Numbered from the stretch's first letter, positions 21,399 to 33,763 are shown. The stretch is DNA of 64,000 bases from Utricularia gibba (GCA_002189035.1 CM007990.1:1-64000), one strand, 5' to 3'. The notes: generated by a model from the letters alone, not told the origin. Numbers and translations are program-made.

Positions 21399-23923
21399 AC
21401 GCTGGTAATATTTGTTGTTGATGTTGTTGCTGCTGGTGTTGTGTGAGCGTGAATCACGTGTTCTATAACGGGTGTGTTTGAATAAATTGGTTTAATCACA
21501 AGACACGCAGACAAAAGCTTCATTCACCGCTCATGTGTCCCAACAACTCTATGTCTACAACCTTATCCAGAAGACAAGGATGAGAAAAAGGGACAAAGAA
21601 AACAGTCAAACATGGCTACTCAACTCAACGCACTGCCAATTGACGACATGGTTCAATAATTATGCCCATGTGATCTTCAATCGTATCGTCTCCTGAGGAA
21701 CAGAATCTGGTCAACTCATATAATTGTAGCCCCTGCCTCGCCTTTGTTGGGGTGGCTTTGTGCAAAATGCAAATACTTTAGCTGTGGAAGTTGGCAGTCC
21801 CTCCCCTCATACCCTCGTGTAAGCTATTACTACTACTACTGCTGCTGCTGCTTGCTTGCAAAGATAGCAACAACCATTTTGCAGAGCAAGTCCCATTTTA
21901 CTGTGGCAGAACAGGATCGCAGCAAGCTCCCGAGACTCCGGGAACAAACCAATACACTTCATTCAAGATACCATCTTGTCCACAAAATCAGAATCTAGAT
22001 TTCCTTTAACCTTCTCTACTTTTACAGGCACAGGAAGTCCGTCGGGGATTCAATAAAACGAGAAGTTGTGGTTGGTGAGGCGTTTCAAATTTCATCACAT
22101 TCAAAAAAGCTTCTCCGTAAAATCTGACCAGCACGGCAAGTCTTTTTCCGTCGTCCAAAAAAAGGAAAGGGAAAAGCAAACCTCTGGTTTCAGTCTTCAC
22201 GCAAGCTCACATTGCATCACGTGCGTATACTCGAAACGAGTTCCCTCACCAGCAAAGCCCTCCTCCAAACAGGGCAATGGAATTTCCACTCTTGTTGAAA
22301 AGTATGTAGGTATATGCGTCCGTGGAATTTTTTTTATTCTTCAGAGTACGCTGGTCAGACGACACAGTATTCATTCTTGAAAGAGAAGCAGCCAGCCAGC
22401 CCCGCCCCATAAGCCATAAGGTGGCCGTCTGGCTTCTATCCTGTTGAACGAAAACAGCAAGACCAGCATGGCATGCCTTACACTAACGGTTTTCCACTGG
22501 TGACTCAGACATTTTGCCGACACACACCACCACACCCACTACCAGTACTACTGCTAGGATTCTTCTTCCCTTGGCCCCCACCCCCTGAGCCTATTTCTCA
22601 CTTATGTATCACCCATGTATATCCAACCGCATCCCCCACATTAGTTACACAAACTTGTCCTACGCCGCTGCACGGCGGGGCCCTTATAATTAATAAGCGC
22701 ACTCCCTCCCAATACAATCTCATGTAAGTTTGAAACATGTGCAAGACCTCCAAAGTACATCAATCCCTAGGAAGAAAAATGAAGTGATCTTTTTACAGCC
22801 ACAACGTGGTAGTAAACGAGTAGTAGTGGTGCTGCTGGTATATGAGAGGTTGTTATGTAATAAGTGAATCCTGGAATGCGGTTCGTGGTGGTCGCTCCGC
22901 TCCGAGTGGTGGTGTTGTAAAAACAGCGTACGTGTGTATCAGTGGCACGTGAATAGAGGCAGCAGAATTTGAGATGGGAGAGGAAAAAGGTGCAGAGTAT
23001 CAACTGAGAAGTGAAACGTGTTGGGCCATGGGGACCAATTCTTCCTTCCATCATGGCCTTCTTAGCTTTAGTAGTTGCAGCATTGACTTCTCTTCCATTC
23101 CTCCTCCCCACCTCAATTACTATCCGACGTCATCCCAGACATCACCGCTTCTCAATCCCATCACGCCTTCAGGAGAAGGGAGATCGATATTGTATGGGTT
23201 GGCCGGATCTTGCAACGAAAACTCAGGAATACCCGATGCTTCCGACTCTTCAACTCAAAGTGCTTGCTGCCTCGCTTGAATCAATCATCACTATCACCAG
23301 CTCACCCACCTTTCCTTCCCACTCATCTGACACACACACACGGCTGTTTCTCTTTTCTTCGTGTTTCTGATGTAACTAACTTCCCCCAGCACTTCACCTC
23401 CTCCTCTTCCTCCTCCTTTCTGCCCCCATTTTCCATTAAATTCCAAAAGATATTTTGGCAGCCAAAGAGAGAGAGATTACATGACGACTCGTTCGTTGGC
23501 ACGCAGGACCACGGGGGGAGGAGGAAAGGAAGAAAGACTACATTACAGCCTACGTCCACAACGCAACTCCAGCTTGTCGCTCTCTCTCACTCACTCCATA
23601 AATAACACGATAGCAACACTTGGCTAAAAAAGTCCCCTCCCGACATTGAAAACACAACTCACTTACCCAATCTCTTTACACGCTCCTTGTTTCCACGATG
23701 CTGTTGCGGTCTGATTCCCTCTCGCTCTAGTGAAAATCTGATGTCACCGACTTTTCAAATGATTCTGAATTAGGCATTGACTTTATCGAATTCCAACTTC
23801 CTACACAACATACCTTGCTTGGATTCCCGTTTTTTTCCGACGTTCATACACCCACCCCCCACTTTCGCCTCGAGGACAACACGGGAAATACACCCCCAGC
23901 TCTTGCTACTTACCAATACCACA

Positions 23924-23931
23924 TATAAATA
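23924..23931 (+). promoter_or_regulatory. TATA box of the CYP81-like gene
   Basis: TATAAATA lies about 80 bases upstream of the ATG at 24003. The position supports that start codon even though the frame later breaks. Confidence 0.6.
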
Positions 23932-24002
23932 GGATGGTCCAGCAGCAGCAGTAACCCCCATCATCATACCCTTCATTGAGAGCAGGGCAATAGACCTTCC
24001 TT

Positions 24003-25788
24003 ATGGGGATTCTCTGCCTGTGCCTCTCTCCCTTCATTCTCATAGCCCTCTACGCCCTCCTCCTCCATCTTCTCCACAAGCTCCGGAACCTTCCCCCAGC
24101 CCCTTCCCTGCGCTTCCCCTCATCGGCCACATCTATCTGCTCAAAAGGAAAAAGCCATTCCACAAAAGCTTAGCCGCGCTCGCCCGCCACCACGGCCCTG
24201 CCCTCTTTCTCCGCGTAGGTTCTCGCCCCGTCCTCCTTGTATCCTCCCCCCAGCTCGCCCAAGAATGCCTCAGCAACAAGAACGACGTCGTCTTCGCCAA
24301 CCGCCCCGAGCTCCTCAATGGTCGCTACTTTGGCTACAACTACACCAGCCTGTCCTGGTCATCCTACGGGGACCACTGGCGCAATCTCCGTCGAATTTCT
24401 TCGCTGCAGCTTCTTTCCAGCGTCAGGATACAGGAGCTTTCCTACATTCGAGCTGATGAGGCGTCCTGCCTTGCCAATAACCTGCTCCTCCAGCTTCGGG
24501 ATGACGTCGTACAAGTCAAATCAGCGCTTTTCGGGTTCATGTTCAATGTGTTGACCCGGATGATCGCTGGACGAAGGTATAGCTCTAATAATATCTCTCT
24601 TCTACTCCTAGCAACCTCCATGCAAGTAATGTATTGGTGCTTAAGGTACTATGGTGAGAGTTCGGACAACAAGTCAGAGGAAGCGAGGTTGCTGGAGGAG
24701 ATATGGGAAGAGACGAAGAAGGTGGCTTACGAGACCAACGTGGTGGACTTCCTGCCGTTGATGAGGTGGTTTGGGTTCAGAGATGTGGAGAAAAAGTTGA
24801 ATTCAATTCAGGAGAAGAGAGATAAGTTTATGCAGAACGTGATCGACGACCATCGGCGATCCTCCGGGAGCGAGAAGATGCAGAACAAAACCATGGTTGA
24901 AGTTATGCTGGATCTACAGGCATCCCAGCCCGAGTATTACACAGATGAGACCATTAAAAATCTTCTTTTGGTAACGACTCCTTTACTCAACAAACAAAAA
25001 TTTATTACCTTTCTTCCCCACCCTGTCATCCTGGCCCCGCTCCTGTGCACAGTCACAACAACAACTACCAACACATGTCGGAATTAAATAAAACTTCCCG
25101 CTGTTGCGAAATCTATTTTTTTTTCTTACCTGACCTGGCGCTCCTTGCACTCTCAGGTCCTACTCCAAGGTGGTTCTTCAACCTCCACAATCTCTCTAGA
25201 ATGGGCATTTGCTCTGCTCCTCGAAAACCCTGAGATTCTAAAAAAAGCTCAGTCGGAAATCGACGCCGTCGTAGGATTCCACCGCCTCATCACGGACGCC
25301 GACGTGGCGCGATTGGGTTATCTCCGGCACATCATACTCGAGACTCTGCGTCTGCATCCTCCAGTCTCAATTCTGATGCCACACCGCGCCTCAGCGGACT
25401 GCGAGGTGGCGGGATTCCGCATCCCGAAGGGACTATACTGTTGGTGAACATCTGGGAGATCCACCACAACCCGGAGATATGGAGCGAGCCAGAGAAGTTC
25501 CGGCCGGAGAGATTCGAGGGGTTGGATGAGAAGAAGGTTCTCGGGATGAGATTCTGCCCCTTCGGATCGGGGAGGCGGGCCTGCCCTGGTGAGAATTTAG
25601 GGCTTCTGAACATTGGGCTGGGCTTAGGTGTGTTGATCCAGTGCTTCGAGTGGGAGAGAGTTGGGGAGATCGACAAGAGTGAAGGGGCGGGAACCACCAC
25701 CCCAATGACCCACCCTCTGAAGGCCCGATGTCGGCCTCGATCATTTATAACCAATTTTCTTAGCCGTAGTCGCTGGCCGGCCCATTAG
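24003..25788 (+). CDS. Cytochrome P450, CYP81-like, with two apparent frameshifts
   Basis: A microsomal P450 of the plant CYP81 type, a family that hydroxylates flavonoids, indole glucosinolates, lignans and xenobiotics. Two exons: 24003-24970 and 25157-25788. In order: N-terminal membrane anchor (LCLSPFILIALYALLLHLLH), proline hinge (NLPPAPS), PLIGHIYLL, C-helix WRNLRRI, the I-helix region QGGSSTSTISLEWAF, K-helix ETLRLHP, the PERF region (FRPERF) and the heme loop FCPFGSGRRACPG with its Cys ligand. The end, KARCRPRS, is typical of CYP81. One base is missing near 24100-24103 (C run) and one near 25427-25437, where the frame changes within RIPKG/TILLVNIWEIH. Homology continues on both sides. 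The usual acid of the AGTDTS motif is Ser here. It is either a young pseudogene or a good gene carrying sequence errors plus an unusual I-helix. Confidence 0.8.
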
Positions 25789-26106
25789 CGAGTGGGTCCC
25801 ACGTGCAATCAAAACACTTAGTATGTATTTAATTTAAAAGTGGGTAATGTATTTATTTGACAGCACGAAGCAAACAAACCAACACAAATGCCCCTCCCAT
25901 TTTGTGGGATTGCTCTTGCGAGTTGGGTCACTGTGATTGGGTTTTCTAGAATCTGGAATCGAGTTGACTTTTTGTGAAAAATGATGGATGATTAAGTGCT
26001 GACGACGTCATTGCTTACCGCAAGGCGTTATCCCACCCCATTGTATAACTAGCGTGGCTGTGGGAAGTGCTGCTTCTCTTCCATCAATTGGGGAGAAAGT
26101 GGAAGA
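25789..26106. other. Intergenic
   Basis: Terminator side of the P450 and leader of the GST gene. Nothing else is recognised. Confidence 0.5.
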
Positions 26107-27688
26107 ATGGCGGTGTCCCCGTAAGTTAAGTTATCGCTTTCCTTTCCATCTTCATTACCCACGAGGATTCATCTGCTTTTTGGATTCCATTTGGCACTCC
26201 CAGTTTCCTACACGAGATTCTTCCTCCGGAGCTGGATTCCACCTCTCTGCCGCCGGCACTTTTTGATGGAACCACCAGGTAATCAACACGCAAACAAAAA
26301 GGGTTGTGTTTGATAAGGTCATTTTTTCGGCGCTCAGCGGTTAGCACTCCCACCTCTGTTTATGTAGGCTGTACATCAATTACCAGTGTCCATTCGCTCA
26401 GCGTGTATGGATTGCCAGGAATTTTAAGGTCACTGTTCCTCACTTGTTGCCTTCTTCCTGATAAAATACAACTTCAGTCGGGATAAAAATTTATTTACGG
26501 ATGGTGTTCCTTGTGTTAGTGAGCTGCGAATCTCAAACATGTACTGCATCTAATGTTTCATGAAACATGGGATTTCCATGGTGGCGTCTCAGTCACTGCT
26601 CTCTTGCTTGTTCGATCTAATCCACAGGGCTTACAGGGCAAGATAAACTTGGTCCCAATTAACCTTCAAAACAGGCCTGCTTGGTACAAGGAGAAGGTTT
26701 ATCCTGAAAACAAGGTGCTTGCTTTTATCTTCTCAGAGTTAATCGGGGTCATAATTTCACGTGAACCAGAGTCTTCATGCCGTGCGCATTACTTATAGTC
26801 ATCCTTTTGGCTTATGAAGGTGCCATCGTTGGAGCACGATGGGAGAGTTATTGGAGAGAGCTTGGATTTAATTAAATACCTAGACGCCAACTTTGAAGGA
26901 CCATCTCTGTTACCTGATGTGAGATGATTCGCATTTGTTCTTACACTTCCCTATCATCTTCAACAATTTTGATGCAAACAAAAGAGTGAAAATGTTTTAG
27001 GATCCTGCAAAATTGAAGTTTGCTGCCCAGATCATGGACGAATACCTGAATACAATGACCAAAAATTTGTATTCATCCTTCAAGGCTGAGGATACTGTAA
27101 AAGCAGCAGGTATTTGAGGGTGCATTGCCATCTCCCAGTTTTCTTTGAATCTTTGAAAACTAACATCATTCTTCCTGCTGCTACAGCTCCAGAATTTGAT
27201 TTCTTGGAAACTGCCCTTAGTAAGTTTGAAGATGGTCCTTTCTTCCTTGGCCAGTTCAGTCAAGTAAGATAGATTGTACAATGTGGAAATAAGAGTCAAA
27301 TACTTAGTTGGCCAATTAGTTGGGAAGTTTTTCAGCTGCAAGTATAGTTATATTTTCATCCCAATGCTATCTTCGCGGTCTGCAGGTAGATGTCGCCCTT
27401 GTTCCATTTATTGAGAGATTCAGCATCTTTTTCAAGGCACAATGGGGATACGATATTACAGAAGGCAGGCCAAAGCTAGCAGCATTCATTCAGGTTCGCG
27501 TTTCATCATGTGCTTTGCAAAGATTTTCCTTCTTTTTCTGTTGTGGGAATCTGATTCATGCGCCATCATTTCTGCATTTTTTTGACCAGGAACTTGAGAA
27601 GATGGATGCTTACAAGCAAACCAAGGCCGACCCTGAGCATGTCATCCAGATGTACAGACAACGCTTCTTGGTACACTTAATGACTTAA
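26107..27688 (+). CDS. GSTL: Glutathione S-transferase, lambda class (GSTL)
   Basis: A lambda-class GST. These plant enzymes use an active-site Cys instead of Ser and act as glutathione-dependent reductases (deglutathionylation, for example of quercetin adducts), not as classic transferases. Nine exons: 26107-26120, 26204-26278, 26368-26428, 26628-26714, 26821-26918, 27001-27109, 27187-27263, 27385-27493, 27590-27688, giving 242 residues. The tiny first exon (ATGGCGGTGTCCCC followed by GTAAGT) joins in frame to FLHEILPPELDSTS. The thioredoxin-like half holds CPFAQRVWIARNFKG (catalytic Cys) and PSLEHDGRVIGESLDLI; the helical half holds EFDFLETALSKFEDGPFFLG and RPKLAAFIQ. All introns are GT-AG. 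It closely follows Arabidopsis GSTL3 throughout. The first exon is the least certain part. Confidence 0.9.
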
Positions 27689-28354
27689 CATTTGATCTAG
27701 TATCTACGCTTGCTTCAACTTCCTGAATCCTTCTTCTTGATCTAGAGCTTTTGAACAAAATGTGCCATTTGCAGAAATAAAAATGGATACCCCTTCTACT
27801 GCTGGAATAAGGAGGCTGATGCTGAAGGCCGTAGGGGGTTCATCATGGTTGCTCAGTATTATTATTTTTCTCGTTTCTAGAGACCTGTCAAGAAATAAGG
27901 TCATTGTGCTTTGTATTGTTCTCCTCGTCCCATGATGTAATCACAATATAGGTGAATCTGTGTGGTAACTTGAGCCAGTTGTGTGTGCTGGTGGATCCAA
28001 ACACGCTTTGATAATCCTTAAAGATAAAAGTAAAAAAAAAAAAAATGCAATAATGCTTAAATGATTTGCCAGAATAGTTAGCTTCAGTAGTCACGTGGTG
28101 TTGTTGAACCATCTGGAGAGTTGGTTGGCCATGGAAGGTGTCAACTACCACGACTATGGAGACCGCGTAATTTTTCAGTTCTCTGGATCCAATAGTTGGG
28201 TTGCGGCGCTTGCCACATTCCAACTTTCAATACACATTCTTCTTTTACAGGCCTGCTTCAATTGCTTCTTGAACTGTGATTTCAACGTGCTAATCTTTCT
28301 TGCCTGAATCAGAACAAACATTTCAGAATCTGGTTTCATCAGTTCTCGAATTTG
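27689..28354. other. Intergenic
   Basis: Holds the GST 3' UTR and the WRKY44 promoter and leader. There is a short A run at 28033-28045. No other gene is seen. Confidence 0.5.
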
Positions 28355-29813
28355 ATGATGGAAGCGAAAGCTACGAAGACTGTGATAGCTAAACCTGTTG
28401 CATGTAAACCCAGCTTCTCCGTCTCCAATATCTCCTCGAAACATGTTGGTTCATGTCCAGAAAACGCTGCTGCAGTGATCAAACCAGAAACGGTGCGGCT
28501 GAAGCCCAACTGCAATGTAAATTTACTACTTTTTTCTCTCAGGATTTCAGTTAATTTCTTTCCGTTCTGAAGTATGCTGCTGTCTGCCTGTCTGCCTGTC
28601 TGATGATTTCTCAGGGGCCTTCACTCCCAACATTCAAATCCAGTTTCACTTCTAATGTGCTCTACAAACCAGTACCCAAGCTTGTTTCCACTGCAGTAAA
28701 TAATTTGGTTAGTTTTCTTAATGCCCGTACTGGTTGTCTAGATATCTTCATTAGATAACTCAAGTTTCACTTCATCAGAATAAGCCTCGTGAAGAACAAG
28801 GCCTTAATCCTACGTCACATTCAAGCCACACCTCCCGGTTGAGCAACTCCCTGGGGAGCACTAAGATGTACTTGGACAGTGATAAAGTGCAAACTTTAGT
28901 TTATGACAGCAAAACCCTGGTTCATCATGACAAACATACTTGGAGGAAATATGGGCAGAAACAAGTTAAGGGGAAAGACCATCCACGAAGCTACTATAAA
29001 TGCACATATCCCAATTGCACAATGAGAAAGAGGGTGGAGAGAAGGGTTGATGGCCAGTTGGAGGAGTCAGCTTATCAAGGTAAGCATAGACGTGCAACGC
29101 AGCAGCCTCTTCCTCGTCGCGCAACCGCAACTCAGGATTTAAGTCTCTCAAGATCGAACGCTCAAGGTGCTGATGATGCTGTTGTCACCATCCATGCTGG
29201 AAGTTCAACTTCAAAGAAGTATGTAGATTTAGCTGGGGAATCTGAGATGGAAAAGGGAGATGGCCATGGAAGAGGAATGTGAGCTCAAGAAAACATTTGT
29301 CTTCCCATAGATATAGATTGCTGATGTGTGTGATTTTATGTCACTAACATTCTTTTTTTTCAAATTGTGTTCTTGTTTCAAGCACACAGATTAGACGATC
29401 CAAGCAACTACTCAGAAGAACCTAAATGGAATCCTGCCGATATCAGTAATTCCGTGGTAGACGGAGACAAATTTGGGTGGAGAAAGTATGGGCAGAATGT
29501 GACTAAGAAAAATCCATACTCCAGGTTGCAACATTGATATGATCAAATCCCACATGTTTCTCTTGAAACCGATAATGATGTTAAGGGGCATTGTTTGGTT
29601 TGCAGAAGCTACTACAGATGCACTAACCCAAAATGCAAGGCGAGGAAGTATGTTGAGAGATCAATCGATAATCCTCGAACCTTCATCACGATATATGAAG
29701 GTAAGCATGATCATGGCATCACAGTGAAGGGAACAAACTGGGACTTGCTCAGAGACAATTTGCCTGCATCTGATATAGGATCCGTCAATGAGCCAAATCC
29801 TATTCTGTACTGA
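28355..29813 (+). CDS. WRKY44: WRKY transcription factor, group I, WRKY44/TTG2-like
   Basis: Two WRKY domains make this a group I factor. The N-terminus (VIAKPVACKPSFS) and the linker after the first domain (QPLPRRATATQ) match Arabidopsis WRKY44/TTG2, which controls trichome outgrowth and seed-coat mucilage and tannin downstream of the MYB-bHLH-WD40 complex. Five exons: 28355-28516, 28615-28707, 28779-29278, 29390-29524, 29606-29813, giving 365 residues. Domain 1: HTWRKYGQKQVKG, CTYPNC, but the finger ends KHRR where HNH is expected, so one zinc-binding His is Arg. Domain 2: FGWRKYGQNVTKK (N for the usual K), CTNPKC and an intact HDH. Splitting of domain 2 by an intron after the WRKYGQ part is the conserved position. 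The exon 3/4 join was chosen for frame and is less certain. Regulation cannot be judged from the sequence. Confidence 0.88.
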
Positions 29814-30692
29814 ATAAGTTGGAAATTCCTGGGCCGTTTGTGACCTCGAGTATGCTTTGTATTCCAACTTGCAAGTGCCGACTTTGGAAATAAGGCATCT
29901 GAAGATTCATGATCTAATACTTTGTGAAACTTCACCAACTCAATAAAGAAATTGCGTTGTACAGGGCATACTAGAGAAGACTTCACCGTTCTTTCATAGA
30001 TGGTGCTGCAGTATTAGATATTTCACTGCTGCACCCCTGATGGCCAACTATAATTAAGACATCTTTTATTATAGAACCCATAGCATACTTCTCTCCAATC
30101 TTCCTCAGAACTGCAATTCGTGCTTCTACTTGTTGACTAACACTGCAAAGTAGCTGACCAGGATAGTACAGCACTGACAGTACAAGAAAGCCATCCATTT
30201 CAACCACTGCAGTGAACTATGTATGCTGCATGTACCCTGTCGACACCTGGAAGGTCAGTGCAGATATTCTCAGCGTTTTACATTTCAGGCGCTCTGCTAC
30301 CTTCTCAAGTGGCATATCTTGCCTTTCTGTTCTTCATCTAGGGAGCCATAAGCAGAACCACGCGAAGATCAACTACCAACGTCCTCCCAAACGTATATAA
30401 TGATAATGGATGCTGTTTTAAAGTTGAATTCCGTCGCCTATCAAATCACGGGTTTTGCTCCGCGACTGCGTACGGTGCTGCTTAATTGTTTTCATCTGTG
30501 ATTTCTTCATAGAAACTAGAAACAGCATAAGATGCTTTGCCTGTGCTATATATAAAAGAGTTGTAAATTCATCTCCCATTCCTGTGATCCTCTTTCCCTT
30601 TACAGCTTTTGCTTTTCCTCCTTTTAATTCTTCTACTGCTTCTCCTCTTCGTCTCCTTTTCTCCGCCAGCATATCGAGTGCATGTTCCTTCC
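29814..30692. other. Intergenic and hydrolase promoter
   Basis: The WRKY44 3' UTR with AATAAAG (29943) and the hydrolase promoter with a TATA box (30547-30556). No gene is seen on the minus strand. Confidence 0.5.
30547..30556 (+). promoter_or_regulatory. TATA box of the alpha/beta hydrolase gene
   Basis: TATATATAAA at 30547-30556. With a transcription start about 30 bases on, the leucine-rich frame between 30609 and 30690 (no ATG) is leader, and the first ATG is at 30693. Confidence 0.5.
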
Positions 30693-32487
30693 ATGGAGGA
30701 ACAGGGGTCGTGGGAAGAATATGCAGGGCCCCTAAATTCTACTGGAGTTCTGGGCGATGCCCTTTGGACCCAAACGGCAGCCAAGGGAAGGGAGAGTTTC
30801 AAGGATCAAATCCAAGGCTTCGCGACGGCAGGGGCAGAGCTCGCGATGGATCTTGGCCGGAGTTGCTGGGACCTCGCACTGCAGACGATTCTCGCAGAGG
30901 ATTCTTACTTGGTAAACCAGGCAAGACAACCGTTGGCGAAGGTTTCGGAGAAATTGAGTTTTTTTAATGAGTTTCTCCCAGAAGATCGGGATCCCCTTCG
31001 CGCTTGGCTCGTCATTTTTGTCGTTTCTTTACTTGCTTTCGCTGGTAAGCGCTGGGTTATTATTTAGCATTCTTTGTGTTCATGAAATTGCACCTGAAGT
31101 TTCATTCCTTTCAGTTCTGAATGTCACCAGCAAACCCGAGATTTCAGAGATGAAAACTTCTCTTCAGGCACACACTGCAGAACCAGAATGCGTACTTCTT
31201 CCTGATGGAAGATACATGGCATACCATGAACTGGGAGTTGACGCCCGAAAAGCCCGATTTACCTTGATTCTTCCTCATGCTTTGGTTTGTCCACAATCTT
31301 CCGGTAACTCAAGCGGACGTCCAGTATCCATATTGGATTTCTGATTCTAGTCTAGTTAACAATGTGAATACAGGTGTTTTCGGCATAAACTCAACGTTGC
31401 TTGAAGCATTTGGCGTTCGTCTCATCAGCTATGATCTCCGCAGCGCGGGACAGACTAGTAACCCTGCGCTCGAAATAAACCTCAATACCTCAGCTCATGA
31501 TATGCTCTACCTAGCGGATTTCCTGGGAGTTGAGGGAAAATTCTGGGTGTTGGGGTACTCAACTCGGGCTCTCCATGCTTGGGCTGCTCTCAAATATATT
31601 CCAGATAGAGTTGCAGGTACAAAACCCACTTGTAAACTAAAACCCATCGTTTTTTTGTTTAGGTTAAGAAAGAATCATTTGTTACAGGTGCGATCATGTT
31701 TGCCCCATTTATCAACCCGTACGACAAGGGTATGAACAGAGAAGAAAAATCTAGGATTTGGAGCAGGTGGCCATGGAGAAGAAGAATGCTCTTTCTTGTT
31801 GCTCGAAGATTCCCAAAGCTCCTTCCTTTCTTGTATGGTTCTCAAGGACGGAGAGTCAAACTTTCATATTCTTCTTTGTCCAAGAAGGTAAAGAAAATGT
31901 AAATCTTTGTCTTTATCGTCCAGGAATGCTTCAATAGATCTGTAAACAGGATAAGGACCTTGTGGAAACAAGATCAACTTGTCAAAAAATCTTGCAATGG
32001 GATGACGAAGGTATGCTCCAAGCCTGTAACTCGGGGTTCAGTCTCCTGGATCTTCAACTGCAGAAAAAATGCCCAAGAAGATATTCTCTTCTCCCATGGT
32101 TGCTGTTTCTCTACGCTCGACCCGAATGCGAAATGACCGGATTTCTAGGTCCAATTCACGTATGGCAGGTATAAGGTCTTTCTGCGTCTTCAAGCTTGTG
32201 TTTCCTATATAGGGAGTCTAGTTTTTGTCTCACCAGCCGTTCATCAGGGGATGGATGATTTTGTGGTATCACCGGTGGTTTCTGATTACGTGGAACGTGT
32301 TCTGCCAAGAGCCTTCATCCACAGACTTCCCCGAGAGGATCACTTCTCTTACTTCCTCTTCTGTGAAGAGTGTCATAGAAGGATCCTAATGAGTATTTTT
32401 GGAAGCCCCAAAGGCCCTGTTCTAATTGAAGACAAATCTCAGGTAACCAATGGTGCTGCTGACGATGATCGCGATGTGCCTGAGTAA
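30693..32487 (+). CDS. Alpha/beta hydrolase with a membrane anchor and altered nucleophile motif
   Basis: A plant alpha/beta-hydrolase-fold protein of about 480 residues. Six exons: 30693-31044, 31115-31303, 31374-31616, 31688-31887, 31950-32168, 32248-32487, all GT-AG. N-terminal about 115 residues are acidic and amphipathic, ending in one membrane helix (AWLVIFVVSLLAFAV). The hydrolase part has VLLPDGRYMAYHELG, FWVLGYSTRALHAWAALKYI, MFAPFINPY, GFSLLDLQLQKKC, TGFLGPIHVWQGMDDFVV (acid) and PREDHFSYFLFCEECHR (His). Relatives read GYSGG at the nucleophile elbow; here it is GYSTR, and the loop that is normally YDLPGFGES is YDLRSAGQT. The nucleophile Ser, Asp and His are all present. Substrate is unknown in the family. 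Either a diverged enzyme or a non-catalytic form. The gene is convergent with IRX9, 100 bases away. Confidence 0.8.
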
Positions 32488-32587
32488 AAGGTCGGTTGTT
32501 TACAATATGATGGGAAAAGACGTTTCATTAACATATGTTATTACTTGGAGGCGCCAGAACACAAACATGAGTTTTTTCGTATGGCGA

Positions 32588-33763
32588 CTACAAAAAAGTT
32601 TTCCAAATCTGTAAATCCCACACTAATACTTTCGAGGAACCCTCCATTTGGATTCCCTTTACTTGAGCTTCCTCTTCGAGAACCTCTTTTCTGACAAAGT
32701 CAAGCGAATTCTGCAGGAAATTTAAATCAACCAAAAGCGGAAGTATTGGATCCTTGCCCCGGGCAATGAATCTGCATTGTTCTTATTTCTTAGTTTATAT
32801 TGCATACCTGTGGGTTGTCTTGAACAAGTGAAGTGCGTCCCCATCGTTCAGGATCCCATAGAATGGAGCTGTTGAACGCAAAGCCCGATATGTGAACAGA
32901 TGACATCACTGAATCTGTAACATGGCTCATCTGTTTGAAATGCCACCCGATTACTCCCTTGTGATCACATACCGGCCCTTCGGTTGCAATCTTATACCTA
33001 GAGGCAGAAAGCTTGGCCACAGGCCATGCTCCGAATCCCCTGAAAATGAAAGCAACTGTTGAATTTGATGTCGGATGTAAGATTCCAACTAGGAGGACAT
33101 ATAAAAGAATGCTTACTCAACAGCTTGTATCTGTTGGAATAAACTGAGATCATAAACATTTGAAAGCTCTGCAAAAAGGACTATTCCACTGAGCCTATGG
33201 TGCTCAATGTGAAACAGAGCAAGATTTCTCTGATGATCTGTTTCGAGATCAACATCAGAGAAGTTCTCCTTGGAGATAATATGCCTGTACATGATCCCAC
33301 TTTTCCGCAGTATCTCGGGAACCACCGTTTCATGGGATTGGTGTTCGACTACAATCCACAATATTGGCTGAGCCACCAGCTTCAGCGTGTTTGCCAGTCT
33401 TCTGAGTAACACCCCCCGCAGCTTAGCATTCGTCCTTGTTGGTGTAACAGCGATTACAAGTTTTCTCGGATTCAACTCCCTTGCCGCCATTCTTTCTTTA
33501 TTTTCCGAAACTCTCTCTTTCACCTCGGTTCTGTCCAACAAGCTTCCGTTGAAGATGTCTTCTTCATCTGCTTGGTGCAGGACTTTCACGGGCTCTTCCA
33601 AATACCTTGAAGAAAGGGGTACTCTGACGTGAGTGAATGAATTTGAGGGATTGCCTAAAGGAGCAAAACCAGTGAAGAAACCCATGAGGAAACAAAGCAT
33701 AAAATGAACTGTGGCCTTCCTCCATAACTGCTCCTTTCCCTTTGATCTTTCTGACGTTCCCAT
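32588..33763 (-). CDS. IRX9: IRX9, xylan backbone glycosyltransferase family 43
   Basis: A Golgi type II membrane protein of family GT43 needed for elongation of the xylan backbone in secondary cell walls, where IRX9 works in a complex with IRX10 and IRX14. Three exons on the minus strand: 33117-33763, 32808-33039, 32588-32710, total 333 residues. The start MGTSERSKGKEQLWRKA is the conserved IRX9 start, so the longer open frame upstream is not used. The membrane anchor is HFMLCFLMGFFTGFAPLG (about 20-38). GT43 blocks are NTLKLVAQPILWIVVE, SGIMYRHI, DHQRNLALFHIEHHRLSGIV, and SFAFNSSILWDPERWGR in the form GFAFNSSILWDPERWGR. The DxD motif position reads AELSN, as in Arabidopsis IRX9, which also lacks DxD and is thought to be structural. 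No lesion is seen. Confidence 0.92.

Larger units (their letters stand above)
19724..24002. other. Long intergenic region with repeats but no clear gene
   Basis: About 4.3 kb. Open frames are short and unrecognisable (for example 20568-20825 and 21014-21523). Contents seen: a pair of 93-bp direct repeats (listed separately), a TAC/TGC trinucleotide run near 21830-21852, CT- and CA-rich stretches at 22500-22560 and 23280-23420, and the CYP81 promoter at the right end. It may hide decayed mobile elements, but I cannot place ends or name one. Confidence 0.5.
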
